From Maribacter arenosus (GTDB lineage: Bacteria > Bacteroidota > Bacteroidia > Flavobacteriales > Flavobacteriaceae), in the NCBI RefSeq assembly GCF_014610845.1, contig NZ_JABTCG010000003.1:62001-126000 (forward strand): a stretch of 64,000 nt of DNA. Reading direction: 5' to 3'. The notes beneath the pieces were generated by a model that did not search any database, was not told where the DNA came from, and was given only the letters and a program-made list of their open reading frames with translations. The stretch's first letter is position 1. Every line of letters begins with the position of its first letter. The translations under genes and the position numbers were made by a program. Positions 10,911-20,455 of the stretch are shown here, one piece after another.

Positions 10911-11318
10911 ATGGGAGTTCGAAAAAGACAAATGGCCGAAAGAATTAAGGCTGAAAAACAACAAGTGGCTTTTGCAAAATTGAACAACTGTCCAACATCT
11001 CCGAGAAAGATGAGGTTGGTAGCTGATTTGATCAGAGGGGTCGAGGTAGAGAAAGCATTGGCCATCCTAAGATTCAATTCAAAGGAAGCATCTAGAAGAT
11101 TGGAGAAGTTGCTTTTATCAGCTTTAGCTAACTGGCAGGCAAAGAACGAGGATGCCAATGTAGAAGAAGCCGGTCTTATCGTAAGCGAAATACGCGTCGA
11201 TAGCGGCAGCATGTTAAAAAGATTGCGGCCAGCCCCACAAGGTAGAGCGCACAGAATACGTAAACGTTCAAACCATGTAACAGTGGTATTGGGGTCTAAT
11301 AATAATATAGCAAGCTAG
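10911..11318 (+). CDS. rplV: 50S ribosomal protein L22
   Basis: 135 residues. L22 contacts all six 23S domains and its beta-hairpin forms part of the exit-tunnel constriction. [17 protein letters not shown] and the hairpin tip [19 protein letters not shown] are conserved. The N-terminus [18 protein letters not shown] is longer than in E. coli, as is common in Bacteroidota. One nucleotide separates it from rpsC. Confidence 0.97.
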   Translation: MGVRKRQMAERIKAEKQQVAFAKLNNCPTSPRKMRLVADLIRGVEVEKALAILRFNSKEASRRLEKLLLSALANWQAKNEDANVEEAGLIVSEIRVDSGSMLKRLRPAPQGRAHRIRKRSNHVTVVLGSNNNIAS

Positions 11319-11319
11319 A

Positions 11320-12039
11320 ATGGGACAGAAAACAAATCCGATAGGAAATCGTCTAGGAATTATCAGAGGATGGGAATCCAACTGGTATGGTGGAAATGAT
11401 TATGGTGACAAACTAGCTGAAGACGACAAAATTAGAAAGTATATACATGCGCGTCTTTCCAAGGCCAGTGTATCCAGGGTAATTATCGAACGTACTTTAA
11501 AACTGATCACTGTAACGGTTACTACCGCCAGACCGGGTATTATAATCGGTAAAGGAGGTCAGGAAGTCGATAAGCTTAAAGAAGAGCTTAAGAAGATTAC
11601 CAATAAGGAGGTACAGATCAATATTTATGAGATCAAAAGACCTGAGGTTGACGCGAATTTAGTGGCAGCGAGTATCGCTAGACAGATTGAAAGTAGAATT
11701 TCTTTTAGAAGGGCTATCAAGATGTCGATAGCAGCAGCCATGCGAATGAACGCAGAAGGAATCAAAGTGCAAATTTCAGGACGATTGAACGGTGCGGAAA
11801 TGGCAAGATCTGAATCTTATAAAGATGGCCGTATCCCTTTATCGACCTTTAGGGCCGATATTGATTATGCCCTACATGAAGCCCATACTACCTATGGAAG
11901 ATTGGGGATCAAGGTATGGATAATGAAAGGTGAGGTATTCGGAAAGAGAGAGCTTTCCCCATTGGTCGGTATGCAAAAAGGCCAAGGTGGAAAGGGAGGA
12001 AAGCACGAAGGTCAGAGAAAGCAACGACGTAGAAAGTAA
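11320..12039 (+). CDS. rpsC: 30S ribosomal protein S3
   Basis: 239 residues. S3 forms the mRNA entry site of the 30S head and contributes to mRNA helicase action. The start [20 protein letters not shown], the KH-type motif [15 protein letters not shown] and the C-terminal domain ending in a basic tail rich in K and R are present. Followed by rplP after 20 nt. Confidence 0.98.
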   Translation: MGQKTNPIGNRLGIIRGWESNWYGGNDYGDKLAEDDKIRKYIHARLSKASVSRVIIERTLKLITVTVTTARPGIIIGKGGQEVDKLKEELKKITNKEVQINIYEIKRPEVDANLVAASIARQIESRISFRRAIKMSIAAAMRMNAEGIKVQISGRLNGAEMARSESYKDGRIPLSTFRADIDYALHEAHTTYGRLGIKVWIMKGEVFGKRELSPLVGMQKGQGGKGGKHEGQRKQRRRK

Positions 12040-12059
12040 TTTTTTAAAGAAGTAAAAAA

Positions 12060-12485
12060 ATGTTACAACCGAAAAGAACCAAGTTTCGTAAAATGCAGAA
12101 AGGCCGTATGAAGGGTAACTCCGGAAGGGGGCATCAGCTTTCAAATGGCATGTTTGGCATTAAATCCTTGGATTCATCTTTTTTGACTTCCCGTCAAATT
12201 GAGGCAGCCCGTATCGCAGCCACGAGATATATGAAAAGGGAAGGTCAATTGTGGATTAAAATATTTCCGGACAAGCCTATTACCAAAAAACCATTGGAAG
12301 TACGTATGGGTAAAGGTAAAGGTGCGCCTGAATATTTTGTAGCTGTGGTGAAACCTGGTAGGATTATGTTTGAAATTGGTGGGGTTAGCCAAGAAATTGC
12401 GAAAGAGGCCTTGCGTTTAGCGGCTCAAAAATTGCCTGTGAAAACAAAATTTGTTGTTGCAAGGGATTATACGGATCAGAATTAA
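12060..12485 (+). CDS. rplP: 50S ribosomal protein L16
   Basis: 141 residues. L16 binds near the A site and helps position aminoacyl-tRNA. It begins [19 protein letters not shown] and contains [20 protein letters not shown] and [20 protein letters not shown], all typical. The gene sits in the rpsC-rplP-rpmC order, 12 nt before rpmC. Confidence 0.98.
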   Translation: MLQPKRTKFRKMQKGRMKGNSGRGHQLSNGMFGIKSLDSSFLTSRQIEAARIAATRYMKREGQLWIKIFPDKPITKKPLEVRMGKGKGAPEYFVAVVKPGRIMFEIGGVSQEIAKEALRLAAQKLPVKTKFVVARDYTDQN

Positions 12486-12497
12486 TCGTAAGGAATC

Positions 12498-12689
12498 ATG
12501 AAAAATCTAGAAATAAAGAAATTATCGGTCGAAGAACTTACGGAAAAGCTTGCTGAGTTTAAAAAACAGCACGCCGATTTAAAAATGGCGCATTTTGTAA
12601 CTCCATTGGAGAATCCACTTCAGATCAGGAAAGTAAGAAGAACGGTTGCAAGATTGGCTACTGAATTAACTAATAGGGAAAACCAATAA
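12498..12689 (+). CDS. rpmC: 50S ribosomal protein L29
   Basis: 63 residues, the usual size for this small two-helix protein. L29 sits beside L23 at the tunnel exit. The sequence [18 protein letters not shown] and the C-terminal [18 protein letters not shown] match the family. Thirteen nucleotides separate it from rpsQ. Confidence 0.96.
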   Translation: MKNLEIKKLSVEELTEKLAEFKKQHADLKMAHFVTPLENPLQIRKVRRTVARLATELTNRENQ

Positions 12690-12702
12690 TTGGTTCTGCT
12701 TT

Positions 12703-12960
12703 ATGGAAAAAAGAAACTTAAGAAAAGAAAGAGTAGGGGTTGTTACTAGTGACAAGATGGAGAAGTCCATAGTTGTTGCCGAAGTAAAAAGAGTTAAACA
12801 CCCTATGTACGGTAAGTTCGTGTTGAAAACAAAGAAATATGTGGCACACGACGAAAAGAACGATTGTAAAGAAGGTGATACCGTCAAGATAATGGAGACC
12901 CGACCCATGAGTAAGACCAAATGTTGGAGGTTAGTAGAAATCCTAGAAAGAGCTAAATAA
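12703..12960 (+). CDS. rpsQ: 30S ribosomal protein S17
   Basis: 85 residues. S17 is a primary 16S-binding OB-fold protein in the 30S body. It shows [19 protein letters not shown] and the signature [20 protein letters not shown]. It ends one nucleotide before the rplN start. Confidence 0.97.
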   Translation: MEKRNLRKERVGVVTSDKMEKSIVVAEVKRVKHPMYGKFVLKTKKYVAHDEKNDCKEGDTVKIMETRPMSKTKCWRLVEILERAK

Positions 12961-12961
12961 T

Positions 12962-13330
12962 ATGTTACAGCAAGAATCAAGACTAAAAGTAGCGGACAAT
13001 ACTGGGGCAAAAGAGGTTTTGACCATTAGAGTTCTAGGTGGTACAAAAAGAAGATATGCTTCTATTGGCGATAAAATCGTGGTTACCGTAAAAGAGGCTA
13101 CACCAAATGGGGGTATAAAAAAAGGAGCAGTTTCTACCGCAGTAGTGGTTAGGACCAAAAAGGAAGTACGAAGGCCTGATGGCTCATACATTCGTTTTGA
13201 TGACAATGCTTGTGTATTATTGAACCCTACTGGTGAAATGAGAGGCACACGTGTTTTTGGACCTGTTGCAAGGGAATTGAGGGATAAGCAATTCATGAAA
13301 ATTGTATCATTGGCCCCTGAGGTACTTTAA
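12962..13330 (+). CDS. rplN: 50S ribosomal protein L14
   Basis: 122 residues. L14 contributes to intersubunit bridges and is the docking site of the silencing factor Rsf[20 protein letters not shown] and the C-terminal [19 protein letters not shown] are diagnostic. It opens the L14-L24-L5 part of the spc block. Confidence 0.98.
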   Translation: MLQQESRLKVADNTGAKEVLTIRVLGGTKRRYASIGDKIVVTVKEATPNGGIKKGAVSTAVVVRTKKEVRRPDGSYIRFDDNACVLLNPTGEMRGTRVFGPVARELRDKQFMKIVSLAPEVL

Positions 13331-13344
13331 TATTCAAGACTATA

Positions 13345-13659
13345 ATGAAAAAGTTAAAAATAAAAACAGGAGATACCGTAAGGATAATTGCCGGAGACCA
13401 TAAAGGTACCGAAGGTAAAGTCACTAAGGTGTTTATTGAAAAGAACAAGGCCATCGTAGAAGGTGCGAACATGGTTTCTAAACATGAGAAGCCAAGTGCG
13501 AACAATCCCCAAGGTGGTATTGTGAAAAAGGAAGCGCCAATACATATTTCCAACCTTTCATTGATCGATTCAAAATCAAACGAAGCTACCCGAGTGGGTA
13601 AGGAAGTTAGGGATGGTAAGAAGGTTAGATTTTCTAAAAAATCCAATGAAGTAATTTAG
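13345..13659 (+). CDS. rplX: 50S ribosomal protein L24
   Basis: 104 residues. L24 is one of the assembly initiators of the 50S subunit, binding the 5' end of 23S rRNA. The KOW motif is at the start ([20 protein letters not shown]) and the segment [20 protein letters not shown] follows. It ends two nucleotides before rplE. Confidence 0.97.
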   Translation: MKKLKIKTGDTVRIIAGDHKGTEGKVTKVFIEKNKAIVEGANMVSKHEKPSANNPQGGIVKKEAPIHISNLSLIDSKSNEATRVGKEVRDGKKVRFSKKSNEVI

Positions 13660-13661
13660 TT

Positions 13662-14213
13662 ATGGCTTACGTTGCAAGATTAAAAAAAGAATATAGGGAG
13701 CGTATCGTAGATGCGCTTAAGGAGGAATTTGGTTACAAGAATGTAATGCAAGTACCCAAATTAGAGAAAATCGTGGTGAGTAGAGGTGTAGGTGCTGCCG
13801 TGGCTGATAAAAAGTTGATCGATCATGCTGTTGATGAATTGACATTGATTACAGGCCAAAAAGCAGTTTCCACAATGTCTAAAAAGGATGTGGCCGCCTT
13901 TAAATTGCGTAAAGGAATGCCAATTGGGGCCAAAGTTACTTTGCGCGGTGAAAAAATGTACGAGTTTTTAGATAGATTGGTCACTTCGGCTTTGCCAAGG
14001 GTACGCGATTTTCAAGGAATTCGTTCAACAGGTTTCGACGGTCGCGGAAATTATAGTTTAGGCGTTACCGAACAGATTATTTTTCCAGAGATAAATATCG
14101 ACAAGATCAATAGAATCAATGGAATGGATATAACTTTTGTTACTTCTGCCCCTACGGACAAAGAAGCAAAATCATTATTAACCGAATTAGGATTACCTTT
14201 TAAAAAGAACTAG
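13662..14213 (+). CDS. rplE: 50S ribosomal protein L5
   Basis: 183 residues. L5 binds 5S rRNA and contacts P-site tRNA and S13. Conserved blocks are [36 protein letters not shown] and [17 protein letters not shown]. Stop and the rpsN start are one nucleotide apart. Confidence 0.98.
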   Translation: MAYVARLKKEYRERIVDALKEEFGYKNVMQVPKLEKIVVSRGVGAAVADKKLIDHAVDELTLITGQKAVSTMSKKDVAAFKLRKGMPIGAKVTLRGEKMYEFLDRLVTSALPRVRDFQGIRSTGFDGRGNYSLGVTEQIIFPEINIDKINRINGMDITFVTSAPTDKEAKSLLTELGLPFKKN

Positions 14214-14214
14214 T

Positions 14215-14484
14215 ATGGCTAAAGAATCAATGAAGGCCCGTGAAAGAAAAAGAGCTAGAACAGTTGCTATCTATGCTGAAAGGCGTAAGGCTTTAAAGGA
14301 AGCGGGTGACTACGAAGCACTTCAGAAATTGCCAAAAAACGCATCTCCGGTTCGTATGCACAATCGTTGCAAACTTACAGGAAGACCTAAAGGGTATATG
14401 AGAACTTTTGGTATCTCAAGGGTAACATTCAGGGAAATGGCCAATCAAGGTTTAATTCCAGGTGTTAGAAAAGCCAGCTGGTAA
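14215..14484 (+). CDS. rpsN: 30S ribosomal protein S14, zinc-independent form
   Basis: 89 residues. S14 is a late-assembling 30S head protein. The length and the absence of the CxxC pairs that bind zinc identify the C-minus form; only one cysteine, in [16 protein letters not shown], is present. The C-terminal [18 protein letters not shown] is canonical. With the cysteine-poor L36 and S4 in this same cluster, this part of the ribosome appears not to need zinc. Confidence 0.97.
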   Translation: MAKESMKARERKRARTVAIYAERRKALKEAGDYEALQKLPKNASPVRMHNRCKLTGRPKGYMRTFGISRVTFREMANQGLIPGVRKASW

Positions 14485-14549
14485 TAAAAAATATAAACTG
14501 GTTTTAGGTCTTGCTTAATCGCAGGAAACCGATACCAAAATTAACAAAT

Positions 14550-14948
14550 ATGGTAACAGATACTATAGCAGATTACTTAACAAGAGTTAGAAATGCCAGT
14601 TCAGCCGGACATAGAGTGGTTGAAATTCCTGCTTCCAATGTTAAGAAAGAGATAACCAAAATATTGTTCGATCAAGGGTATATTTTGAGTTATAAGTTTG
14701 AGGAAGACAAAGTACAGGGTTCTATTAAGATCGCTTTGAAATATGATAAAGTGACCAAGGAACCAGTAATCAAGAAAATACAGCGTATAAGTAAGCCAGG
14801 ATTGCGTAAATATGCCAATTCAGGCGATATGCCTCGTGTGCTCAACGGTTTGGGGATTGCCATAGTCTCTACATCACATGGTGTGATGACGAGTAAGCAG
14901 GCCCAGAGAGATAACGTTGGTGGTGAGGTTTTGTGCTACGTGTATTAA
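14550..14948 (+). CDS. rpsH: 30S ribosomal protein S8
   Basis: 132 residues from the ATG at 14550 (MVTDTIADYLTRVRNA, the family start). An in-frame upstream start at 14511 would add 13 residues of no family resemblance. S8 is a central-domain 16S binder and, in E. coli, the spc operon repressor. The C-terminal GVMTSKQAQRDNVGGEVLCY is conserved. There is a 65-nt gap to rpsN. Confidence 0.97.
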   Translation: MVTDTIADYLTRVRNASSAGHRVVEIPASNVKKEITKILFDQGYILSYKFEEDKVQGSIKIALKYDKVTKEPVIKKIQRISKPGLRKYANSGDMPRVLNGLGIAIVSTSHGVMTSKQAQRDNVGGEVLCYVY

Positions 14949-14970
14949 TACATTATAAAGAGTAAAAAAA

Positions 14971-15513
14971 ATGTCAAGAATAGGTAATAATCCGATAGCG
15001 ATTCCAGAAGGAGTGACTATAGATGTAAAAGAGAATGTAATTACCGTAAAAGGTAAATTGGGCGAATTGACCCAAGAGTTTTCTGGTGTGGCTATAAAGG
15101 TTGAAGACGGACAAGCTTGGGTTACAAGACCATCTGATTCAATAGAACATAAGGCTAAACATGGTCTTTATAGATCATTGGTTTTGAATATGGTCAAAGG
15201 AGTATCCAAAGGTTGGACCAAAGAACTCGAATTGGTAGGTGTTGGTTACAGGGCAAGCCATCAGGGTCAAAAATTAGATTTGGCACTAGGTTTTTCACAT
15301 AATATCGTGTTGGACATAGCCCCTGAGGTGAAGATAGAAACGAGTTCGGAAAAGGGAAAAAACCCGATTATAAAACTAACTTCTTTTGACAAACAATTGG
15401 TAGGGCAGGTTGCGGCCAAGATCCGATCTTTCCGTAAACCGGAACCTTACAAAGGAAAAGGAATTAAGTTCGTCGGGGAACAATTAAGAAGAAAAGCAGG
15501 TAAATCAGCTTAA
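14971..15513 (+). CDS. rplF: 50S ribosomal protein L6
   Basis: 180 residues. L6 sits near the factor-binding GTPase centre beside the sarcin-ricin loop. It starts [17 protein letters not shown] and its second domain ends with [20 protein letters not shown], the diagnostic L6 signature. Eleven nucleotides separate it from rplR. Confidence 0.98.
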   Translation: MSRIGNNPIAIPEGVTIDVKENVITVKGKLGELTQEFSGVAIKVEDGQAWVTRPSDSIEHKAKHGLYRSLVLNMVKGVSKGWTKELELVGVGYRASHQGQKLDLALGFSHNIVLDIAPEVKIETSSEKGKNPIIKLTSFDKQLVGQVAAKIRSFRKPEPYKGKGIKFVGEQLRRKAGKSA

Positions 15514-15524
15514 TAATTAGTGTC

Positions 15525-15881
15525 ATGGGATTATCAAAGACTCAGAGAAAATTAAGAATTAGAAGGAGAATCAGAAAAGTTTCCTTTGGAACTAACGATA
15601 GGCCAAGATTGTCTGTATTTAGAAGTAATACAGGAATCTATGTCCAAGTAATAGATGATATTAAAGGAACTACATTGTTCGCTGCTTCTTCTAGGGATAA
15701 GGATTTGGCATCGGCTAAAGGCAATAAGACGGAAATAGCCAAATTAGTTGGCAAGACCATTGCCGAAAAATGTAAAAAAGCCGGAATAGATAAAGTCGCC
15801 TTTGATAGGGGAGGTAATTTATATCATGGTAGGGTTAAATCGCTCGCTGAAGGAGCAAGGGAAGCAGGACTAAAATTTTAA
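15525..15881 (+). CDS. rplR: 50S ribosomal protein L18
   Basis: 118 residues. L18 binds 5S rRNA together with L5 and L25 and places it on the 50S. The features [20 protein letters not shown] and the C-terminal [20 protein letters not shown] are typical. Eight nucleotides separate it from rpsE. Confidence 0.98.
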   Translation: MGLSKTQRKLRIRRRIRKVSFGTNDRPRLSVFRSNTGIYVQVIDDIKGTTLFAASSRDKDLASAKGNKTEIAKLVGKTIAEKCKKAGIDKVAFDRGGNLYHGRVKSLAEGAREAGLKF

Positions 15882-15889
15882 TAAATAGT

Positions 15890-16414
15890 ATGTACCAGAA
15901 ATACAAAAACGTAGAAACGGTTAAGCCAGGAGGTCTAGAGCTTAAAGATAGGTTGGTCGGTGTGCAAAGGGTAACCAAGGTAACCAAAGGTGGTAGGGCA
16001 TTTGGCTTTTCCGCCATTGTAGTTGTAGGGGATGAAGCCGGTGTTGTAGGACATGGTTTGGGGAAATCCAAAGAGGTGGCCACCGCCATTGCAAAGGCTA
16101 TCGAAGATGCTAAAAAGAACCTTATAAGAATTCCTTTGGACAAACATACCTTGCCCCATGAACAAAAAGGCAAATACGGAGGAGCTAGAGTATATATCCA
16201 ACCTGCATCCCATGGTACAGGAGTTATTGCAGGAGGTGCCGTAAGGGCGGTATTGGAATCTGTTGGCGTACATGATGTATTGTCTAAATCCCAAGGGTCT
16301 TCCAATCCCCACAATGTTGTCAAGGCCACTTTTGATGCCCTATTGCAATTAAGAGGTGCACATACGGTAGCAAAACAAAGAGGGGTTTCATTGGATAAAG
16401 TTTTTAAAGGATAA
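15890..16414 (+). CDS. rpsE: 30S ribosomal protein S5
   Basis: 174 residues. S5 lies at the mRNA entry and influences decoding fidelity. It has the dsRBD-like N-domain ([20 protein letters not shown]) and the C-domain with [21 protein letters not shown] 92-nt gap to rpmD follows, holding a 7-nt repeat element. Confidence 0.98.
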   Translation: MYQKYKNVETVKPGGLELKDRLVGVQRVTKVTKGGRAFGFSAIVVVGDEAGVVGHGLGKSKEVATAIAKAIEDAKKNLIRIPLDKHTLPHEQKGKYGGARVYIQPASHGTGVIAGGAVRAVLESVGVHDVLSKSQGSSNPHNVVKATFDALLQLRGAHTVAKQRGVSLDKVFKG

Positions 16415-16421
16415 AAAGATA

Positions 16422-16497
16422 GTAATACGTACTGAGTATCTAGTCGGGAGTATTGATTTTGGTTAATGAAAATCCCTAGCTGCTAAATACTAAATAC
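16422..16497 (+). repeat. Inverted heptad-repeat element upstream of rpmD
   Basis: The left arm is five consecutive 7-nt units starting with GT (16422-16456): GTAATAC, GTACTGA, GTATCTA, GTCGGGA, GTATTGA. After a 27-nt spacer come two inverted units, TAAATAC twice (16484-16497), whose complement is GTATTTA. The element fills most of the rpsE-rpmD gap and ends 9 nt before the rpmD start. It shares its layout with the element at 19246-19336. Confidence 0.65.
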
Positions 16498-16506
16498 CAA
16501 GAAATA

Positions 16507-16686
16507 ATGGCAAAGATTAAAGTAAAACAATTAAAAAGTAGCATAAAGCGACCACAGAACCAAAAAAGAACTTTGGAGGCTTTGGGATTACGTAAGATTG
16601 GCCAGATTGTAGAGCATGATGCCACACCGAATATACTTGGCATGATAGATAAAGTTAAACACCTGGTTTCCACAGAGGAAGCTTAA
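16507..16686 (+). CDS. rpmD: 50S ribosomal protein L30
   Basis: 59 residues, the normal size. It begins MAKIKVKQLKSSIKRPQNQK and continues TLEALGLRKIGQIVEHDATP, the L30 signature. L30 is a small ferredoxin-like-fold 50S protein. The start is the ATG at 16507, after the 7-nt repeat element; rplO follows after 15 nt. Confidence 0.97.
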   Translation: MAKIKVKQLKSSIKRPQNQKRTLEALGLRKIGQIVEHDATPNILGMIDKVKHLVSTEEA

Positions 16687-16701
16687 TATAAAAAGTAACA
16701 G

Positions 16702-17154
16702 ATGAACTTAAGTAATCTAAAACCAGCTGAAGGCGCTGTCAACAGGGATGGAAAAAGGGTAGGAAGAGGCCAGGGTTCCGGAAAAGGCGGAACCGCCACC
16801 AGAGGACATAAAGGGGCGAAATCCAGATCTGGTTATTCCAAGAAAATCGGTTTTGAAGGTGGACAGATGCCATTACAAAGACGAGTTCCAAAGTTTGGGT
16901 TTACCAACATCAACAGAAAGGAATATAAAGGCATCAATCTTGATAAACTTCAAGAATTGGTCGACAAAAAAGTAATCAAGGATGTCGTTACTTTGGATAA
17001 CCTTGTTGAAAATGGATTGGTGGGAAAAAACGATTTGGTTAAAATATTAGGAGGGGGTGAATTAAAAGCTTCCTTGAAGGTATCAGTACATAAGTTTACA
17101 GCCACTGCCAAAGCCGCTATAGAAGCCGCCGGTGGGGAAGCCATAGATTTATAA
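16702..17154 (+). CDS. rplO: 50S ribosomal protein L15
   Basis: 150 residues. L15 is a late-assembly 50S protein with a long glycine- and basic-rich N-terminal extension, visible here as GRGQGSGKGGTATRGHKGAK. The C-terminal core contains VHKFTATAKAAIEAAGGEA. Standard spc position, 18 nt before secY. Confidence 0.98.
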   Translation: MNLSNLKPAEGAVNRDGKRVGRGQGSGKGGTATRGHKGAKSRSGYSKKIGFEGGQMPLQRRVPKFGFTNINRKEYKGINLDKLQELVDKKVIKDVVTLDNLVENGLVGKNDLVKILGGGELKASLKVSVHKFTATAKAAIEAAGGEAIDL

Positions 17155-17172
17155 GCCAGAGAATAGCATACT

Positions 17173-18516
17173 ATGAAGAAATTTTTCGAAACACTATCCA
17201 ATATCTGGAAGATTGAAGAGCTAAGGAATAGAATAGTCATTACCTTAGGTCTTCTTTTGGTATACCGTTTTGGTTGTCAAATAGTTCTTCCTGGTATTGA
17301 TACCGCCCAATTGGCTGAATTAACCTCAAATACCGAAAGTGGTATTTTGGGAATTCTAAATGCTTTTACTGGGGGGGCTTTCGCAAATGCGTCGGTGTTT
17401 GCGTTAGGGATAATGCCCTATATTTCGGCATCGATTGTGGTACAATTAATGGGGATTGCCATTCCGTACTTACAGAAATTGCAGAAAGAGGGTGAAAGTG
17501 GTAGAAAAACGATCAATCAAATAACCCGTTGGTTAACCATAGGTATTTGTATTGTTCAAGCTCCGGCTTATTTATACAGCTTGGGTGCTTTAGGAGTACC
17601 GGATAGTGCTTTTATATTAGGTAAAGGAATGGATTTTATCATTCCATCCGTAATAATTTTGGTTACAGGTTGTGTGTTCGCTATGTGGTTAGGTGAAAAG
17701 ATTACCGATAAAGGAATAGGAAATGGGATATCCCTTTTGATAATGATCGGTATCATTGCCACGCTTCCACAGTCATTTGTACAGGAGTTTATCTCAAGAA
17801 CAGCCAATAATAATGGGGGTTTGATGTTCATTTTAATTGAAGTCATCATATGGTTCCTAGTTATCTTAGCCAGTGTATTGTTGGTCATGGCAACACGGCA
17901 AATACCGGTACAATACGCAAGGAGGACAGCTTCTGGTGGCTATGAGAAGAATATAATGGGTTCTAGACAATATATCCCATTAAAATTGAACGCTTCTGGG
18001 GTAATGCCGATCATTTTTGCCCAGGCCATTATGTTTGCCCCGGGATTAATAGGAAGAACCTTTAACAGCACCGCTGTAGGTCAATGGATGGAAGTTCAAT
18101 TCCAGGATATCTTTGGTTTGGCTTACAACTTATTGTTTGCCTTATTGATCATTATATTCACCTATTTTTATACGGCGATAACGGTACCAACCAATAAAAT
18201 GGCAGATGATTTAAAAAGAAGTGGCGGTTTTATTCCGGGCATCAGACCAGGTAAGGAGACCGGTGATTTTCTTGATAAGATTATGTCTTTGATCACATTG
18301 CCAGGATCTGTATTTTTAGCGCTTTTGGCCGTATTGCCTGCAATAGTCGTTAAACTTATGGATGTACAATCAGGGTGGGCCATGTTTTATGGCGGTACGT
18401 CATTATTGATCATGGTGGGTGTTGCCATTGATACCGTACAACAAGTAAATGCGTATTTGTTGAACAGGCATTACGATGGATTGATGAAATCAGGTAAAAA
18501 CAGGAAAGTAGCATAA
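17173..18516 (+). CDS. secY: Preprotein translocase subunit SecY
   Basis: 447 residues with about ten predicted membrane helices. SecY is the protein-conducting channel of the inner membrane, working with SecE, SecG and SecA or the ribosome. Visible hallmarks are the plug region near residues 60-75 (ILNAFTGGAFANASVFALGI), the cytoplasmic loop RQIPVQYARR and the C5 loop RSGGFIPGIRPGKET needed for SecA and ribosome binding. It is followed by infA after 3 nt. Confidence 0.98.
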   Translation: MKKFFETLSNIWKIEELRNRIVITLGLLLVYRFGCQIVLPGIDTAQLAELTSNTESGILGILNAFTGGAFANASVFALGIMPYISASIVVQLMGIAIPYLQKLQKEGESGRKTINQITRWLTIGICIVQAPAYLYSLGALGVPDSAFILGKGMDFIIPSVIILVTGCVFAMWLGEKITDKGIGNGISLLIMIGIIATLPQSFVQEFISRTANNNGGLMFILIEVIIWFLVILASVLLVMATRQIPVQYARRTASGGYEKNIMGSRQYIPLKLNASGVMPIIFAQAIMFAPGLIGRTFNSTAVGQWMEVQFQDIFGLAYNLLFALLIIIFTYFYTAITVPTNKMADDLKRSGGFIPGIRPGKETGDFLDKIMSLITLPGSVFLALLAVLPAIVVKLMDVQSGWAMFYGGTSLLIMVGVAIDTVQQVNAYLLNRHYDGLMKSGKNRKVA

Positions 18517-18519
18517 GTT

Positions 18520-18735
18520 ATGGCTAAACAAGCAGCAATAGAACAAGATGGGTCTATTATAGAGGCCCTTTCAAATGCAATGTTTCGAGTGGAATTGGAA
18601 AATGGCCATGTGGTCACGGCCCATATTTCAGGTAAAATGAGAATGCATTATATAAAATTGCTTCCTGGCGACAAGGTCAAATTGGAAATGAGTCCATATG
18701 ATCTTACCAAAGCAAGAATTACTTATAGATATTAA
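18520..18735 (+). CDS. infA: Translation initiation factor IF-1
   Basis: 71 residues forming a single OB fold that binds the 30S A site during initiation. [40 protein letters not shown] and the C-terminal [10 protein letters not shown] are typical. Located between secY and rpmJ, without the adk/map genes seen there in many other bacteria. Confidence 0.97.
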   Translation: MAKQAAIEQDGSIIEALSNAMFRVELENGHVVTAHISGKMRMHYIKLLPGDKVKLEMSPYDLTKARITYRY

Positions 18736-18744
18736 GAAAGCAAC

Positions 18745-18861
18745 ATGAAAGTAAGAGCTTCAGTAAAGAAAAGAAGTGCCGATTGCAAAATAGTACGCAG
18801 AAAAGGCAGGTTGTACGTAATCAACAAAAAGAATCCTAGATTTAAACAAAGACAAGGATAA
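18745..18861 (+). CDS. rpmJ: 50S ribosomal protein L36, cysteine-poor form
   Basis: 38 residues: [20 protein letters not shown], followed by a basic tail ending [10 protein letters not shown]36 normally holds zinc with three cysteines and a histidine. Here only one cysteine remains (residue 14), and the positions of the other ligands are occupied by S, N and F, so it is the zinc-independent form. It ends two nucleotides before rpsM. Confidence 0.96.
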   Translation: MKVRASVKKRSADCKIVRRKGRLYVINKKNPRFKQRQG

Positions 18862-18863
18862 TT

Positions 18864-19238
18864 ATGGCAAGAATTGCAGGTATAGATATACCAAAACAGA
18901 AAAGAGGAGTAATAGCCTTGACCTATATTTTTGGTATTGGAAAAAGTAGAGCTAAAGAGATTTTAGAAAAGGCACAGGTTAGTGAAGACACTAAGGTGTC
19001 CGATTGGAACGATGATGAGATTGGTCGTATTCGTGAGGCTGCGGCTTCATACATAATAGAAGGCGAATTACGGTCAGAGACCCAATTGAACATCAAACGA
19101 TTGATGGATATTGGTTGTTATAGGGGTATTCGCCATAGAGCTGGACTTCCATTAAGAGGTCAAAGAACCAAGAACAACTCTAGAACCCGTAAAGGAAAAA
19201 GAAAAACAGTGGCCAACAAGAAAAAGGCGACTAAATAA
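18864..19238 (+). CDS. rpsM: 30S ribosomal protein S13
   Basis: 124 residues. S13 is a head protein that contacts P-site tRNA and L5 in bridge B1. Features are [20 protein letters not shown], the helix-two-turn-helix region, and the basic tail with [21 protein letters not shown] 102-nt gap to rpsK contains the second 7-nt repeat element. Confidence 0.98.
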   Translation: MARIAGIDIPKQKRGVIALTYIFGIGKSRAKEILEKAQVSEDTKVSDWNDDEIGRIREAAASYIIEGELRSETQLNIKRLMDIGCYRGIRHRAGLPLRGQRTKNNSRTRKGKRKTVANKKKATK

Positions 19239-19245
19239 TAATATA

Positions 19246-19336
19246 GTACGAAGTACTGGGTACATAGTATTAAGTAGGTAAGCCCTTGGGCAATAGATTC
19301 ATATCCACTACGCAATATGTTGTACTAAATACTAAA
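19246..19336 (+). repeat. Inverted heptad-repeat element upstream of rpsK
   Basis: The left arm is five 7-nt units beginning with GTA (19246-19280): GTACGAA, GTACTGG, GTACATA, GTATTAA, GTAGGTA. The right arm is two inverted units, TACTAAA twice (19323-19336). The internal spacer of 42 nt shows no similarity to that of the rpmD element. The right arm ends 4 nt before the rpsK start codon. Same five-plus-two architecture as at 16422-16497. Confidence 0.65.
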
Positions 19337-19340
19337 CAAT

Positions 19341-19733
19341 ATGGCAAAGACAAATGTAAAATCGGCTAAGAAGCGTAAGGTTATAGTAGATGCTGTTGGA
19401 GAAGCCCACGTCACGGCATCTTTCAATAATATCATCATCTCGTTGACCAATAAAAAGGGAGATGTGATCTCATGGTCATCAGCCGGAAAACAAGGATTTA
19501 GAGGGTCAAAAAAGAACACACCCTATGCTGCCCAAGTAGCTGCTGAGGACTGTGCGAAAGTAGCCCATGAAGCTGGTCTTAGAAAAGTAAAAGTCTATGT
19601 TAAGGGGCCAGGTAACGGAAGGGAATCCGCAATTCGTTCTATTCACAATTCCGGTATAGAGGTTACCGAAATCATCGATGTTACACCTATGCCACATAAT
19701 GGCTGTAGACCTCCAAAACGAAGAAGAGTTTAA
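19341..19733 (+). CDS. rpsK: 30S ribosomal protein S11
   Basis: 130 residues. S11 forms the 30S platform beside the mRNA exit and anti-Shine-Dalgarno region. The signature [20 protein letters not shown] and the C-terminal [18 protein letters not shown] are intact. The start ATG at 19341 lies just downstream of the 7-nt repeat element, so the element is within its ribosome-binding region. Confidence 0.98.
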   Translation: MAKTNVKSAKKRKVIVDAVGEAHVTASFNNIIISLTNKKGDVISWSSAGKQGFRGSKKNTPYAAQVAAEDCAKVAHEAGLRKVKVYVKGPGNGRESAIRSIHNSGIEVTEIIDVTPMPHNGCRPPKRRRV

Positions 19734-19762
19734 TTCAATAGTAATATTTCATACTAATTCAT

Positions 19763-19821
19763 AGGGAATGTAGTTACGATTATCGAAGGATTAAGCCTTA
19801 ATTCATAATCACATTTCCAAA
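19763..19821 (+). repeat. Imperfect inverted repeat upstream of rpsD
   Basis: The rpsK-rpsD gap holds AATGT and GATTAT on the left (about 19768-19784) and their complements ATAATC and ACATT on the right (about 19806-19816), around a central ATTAAG-C-CTTAAT palindrome. The left arm can be read as degenerate 7-nt units (TAGTTAC, GATTATC, GAAGGAT) and the right arm as inverted GATTATG-like units. It is weaker than the two elements upstream of rpmD and rpsK. An S4-binding leader is an alternative explanation. Confidence 0.35.
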
Positions 19822-19831
19822 TTAAAAGAAG

Positions 19832-20437
19832 ATGGCAAGATACACAGGACCAAAAAGTAAAATCGCCCGTAAATTCGGTGAAGCGATTTTTGGAGACGAT
19901 AAGTCTTTTGAAAAGAAAAATTACCCTCCAGGGCAACACGGACAAAATCGACGAAGGGGAAAGAAATCAGAATATGCCGTGCAGTTGATGGAAAAACAAA
20001 AAGCGAAATATACGTATGGTATATTGGAGCGCCAATTCAGAAACTTGTTTGCCAATGCCAACAGAAGTAAAGGGGTTACCGGTGAGGTGCTTTTACAGTT
20101 GTGCGAATCCAGACTAGACAACGTTGTCTACAGAATGGGGATTTCTACCTCTAGAAGAGGGGCAAGACAATTAGTGTCGCACAGGCACATTACCGTTAAC
20201 GGGGAATTGGTAGACATTCCATCTTATTCTTTAAAAGCCGGTGATGTTGTTGGGGTTAGGGAGAAATCCAAATCGCTACAGACCATTCAGGATGCTTTGG
20301 CAGCAAGTAGTCATGTATATGAGTGGATTACTTGGAATACCGAAAAGAAAGAAGGCACATTTGTTTCTGTTCCAGAAAGAATGCAGATTCCTGAAAATAT
20401 CAAGGAACAATTAATAGTCGAGTTATACTCCAAATAA
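19832..20437 (+). CDS. rpsD: 30S ribosomal protein S4
   Basis: 201 residues. S4 is a primary 16S-binding protein that nucleates 30S body assembly and, in E. coli, represses the alpha operon. It begins [20 protein letters not shown] and contains the S4 RNA-binding domain with [20 protein letters not shown]. The N-terminus has no CxxC zinc pair, so this is the zinc-free form. Confidence 0.98.
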   Translation: MARYTGPKSKIARKFGEAIFGDDKSFEKKNYPPGQHGQNRRRGKKSEYAVQLMEKQKAKYTYGILERQFRNLFANANRSKGVTGEVLLQLCESRLDNVVYRMGISTSRRGARQLVSHRHITVNGELVDIPSYSLKAGDVVGVREKSKSLQTIQDALAASSHVYEWITWNTEKKEGTFVSVPERMQIPENIKEQLIVELYSK

Positions 20438-20455
20438 AACAACACTGATCCAATT

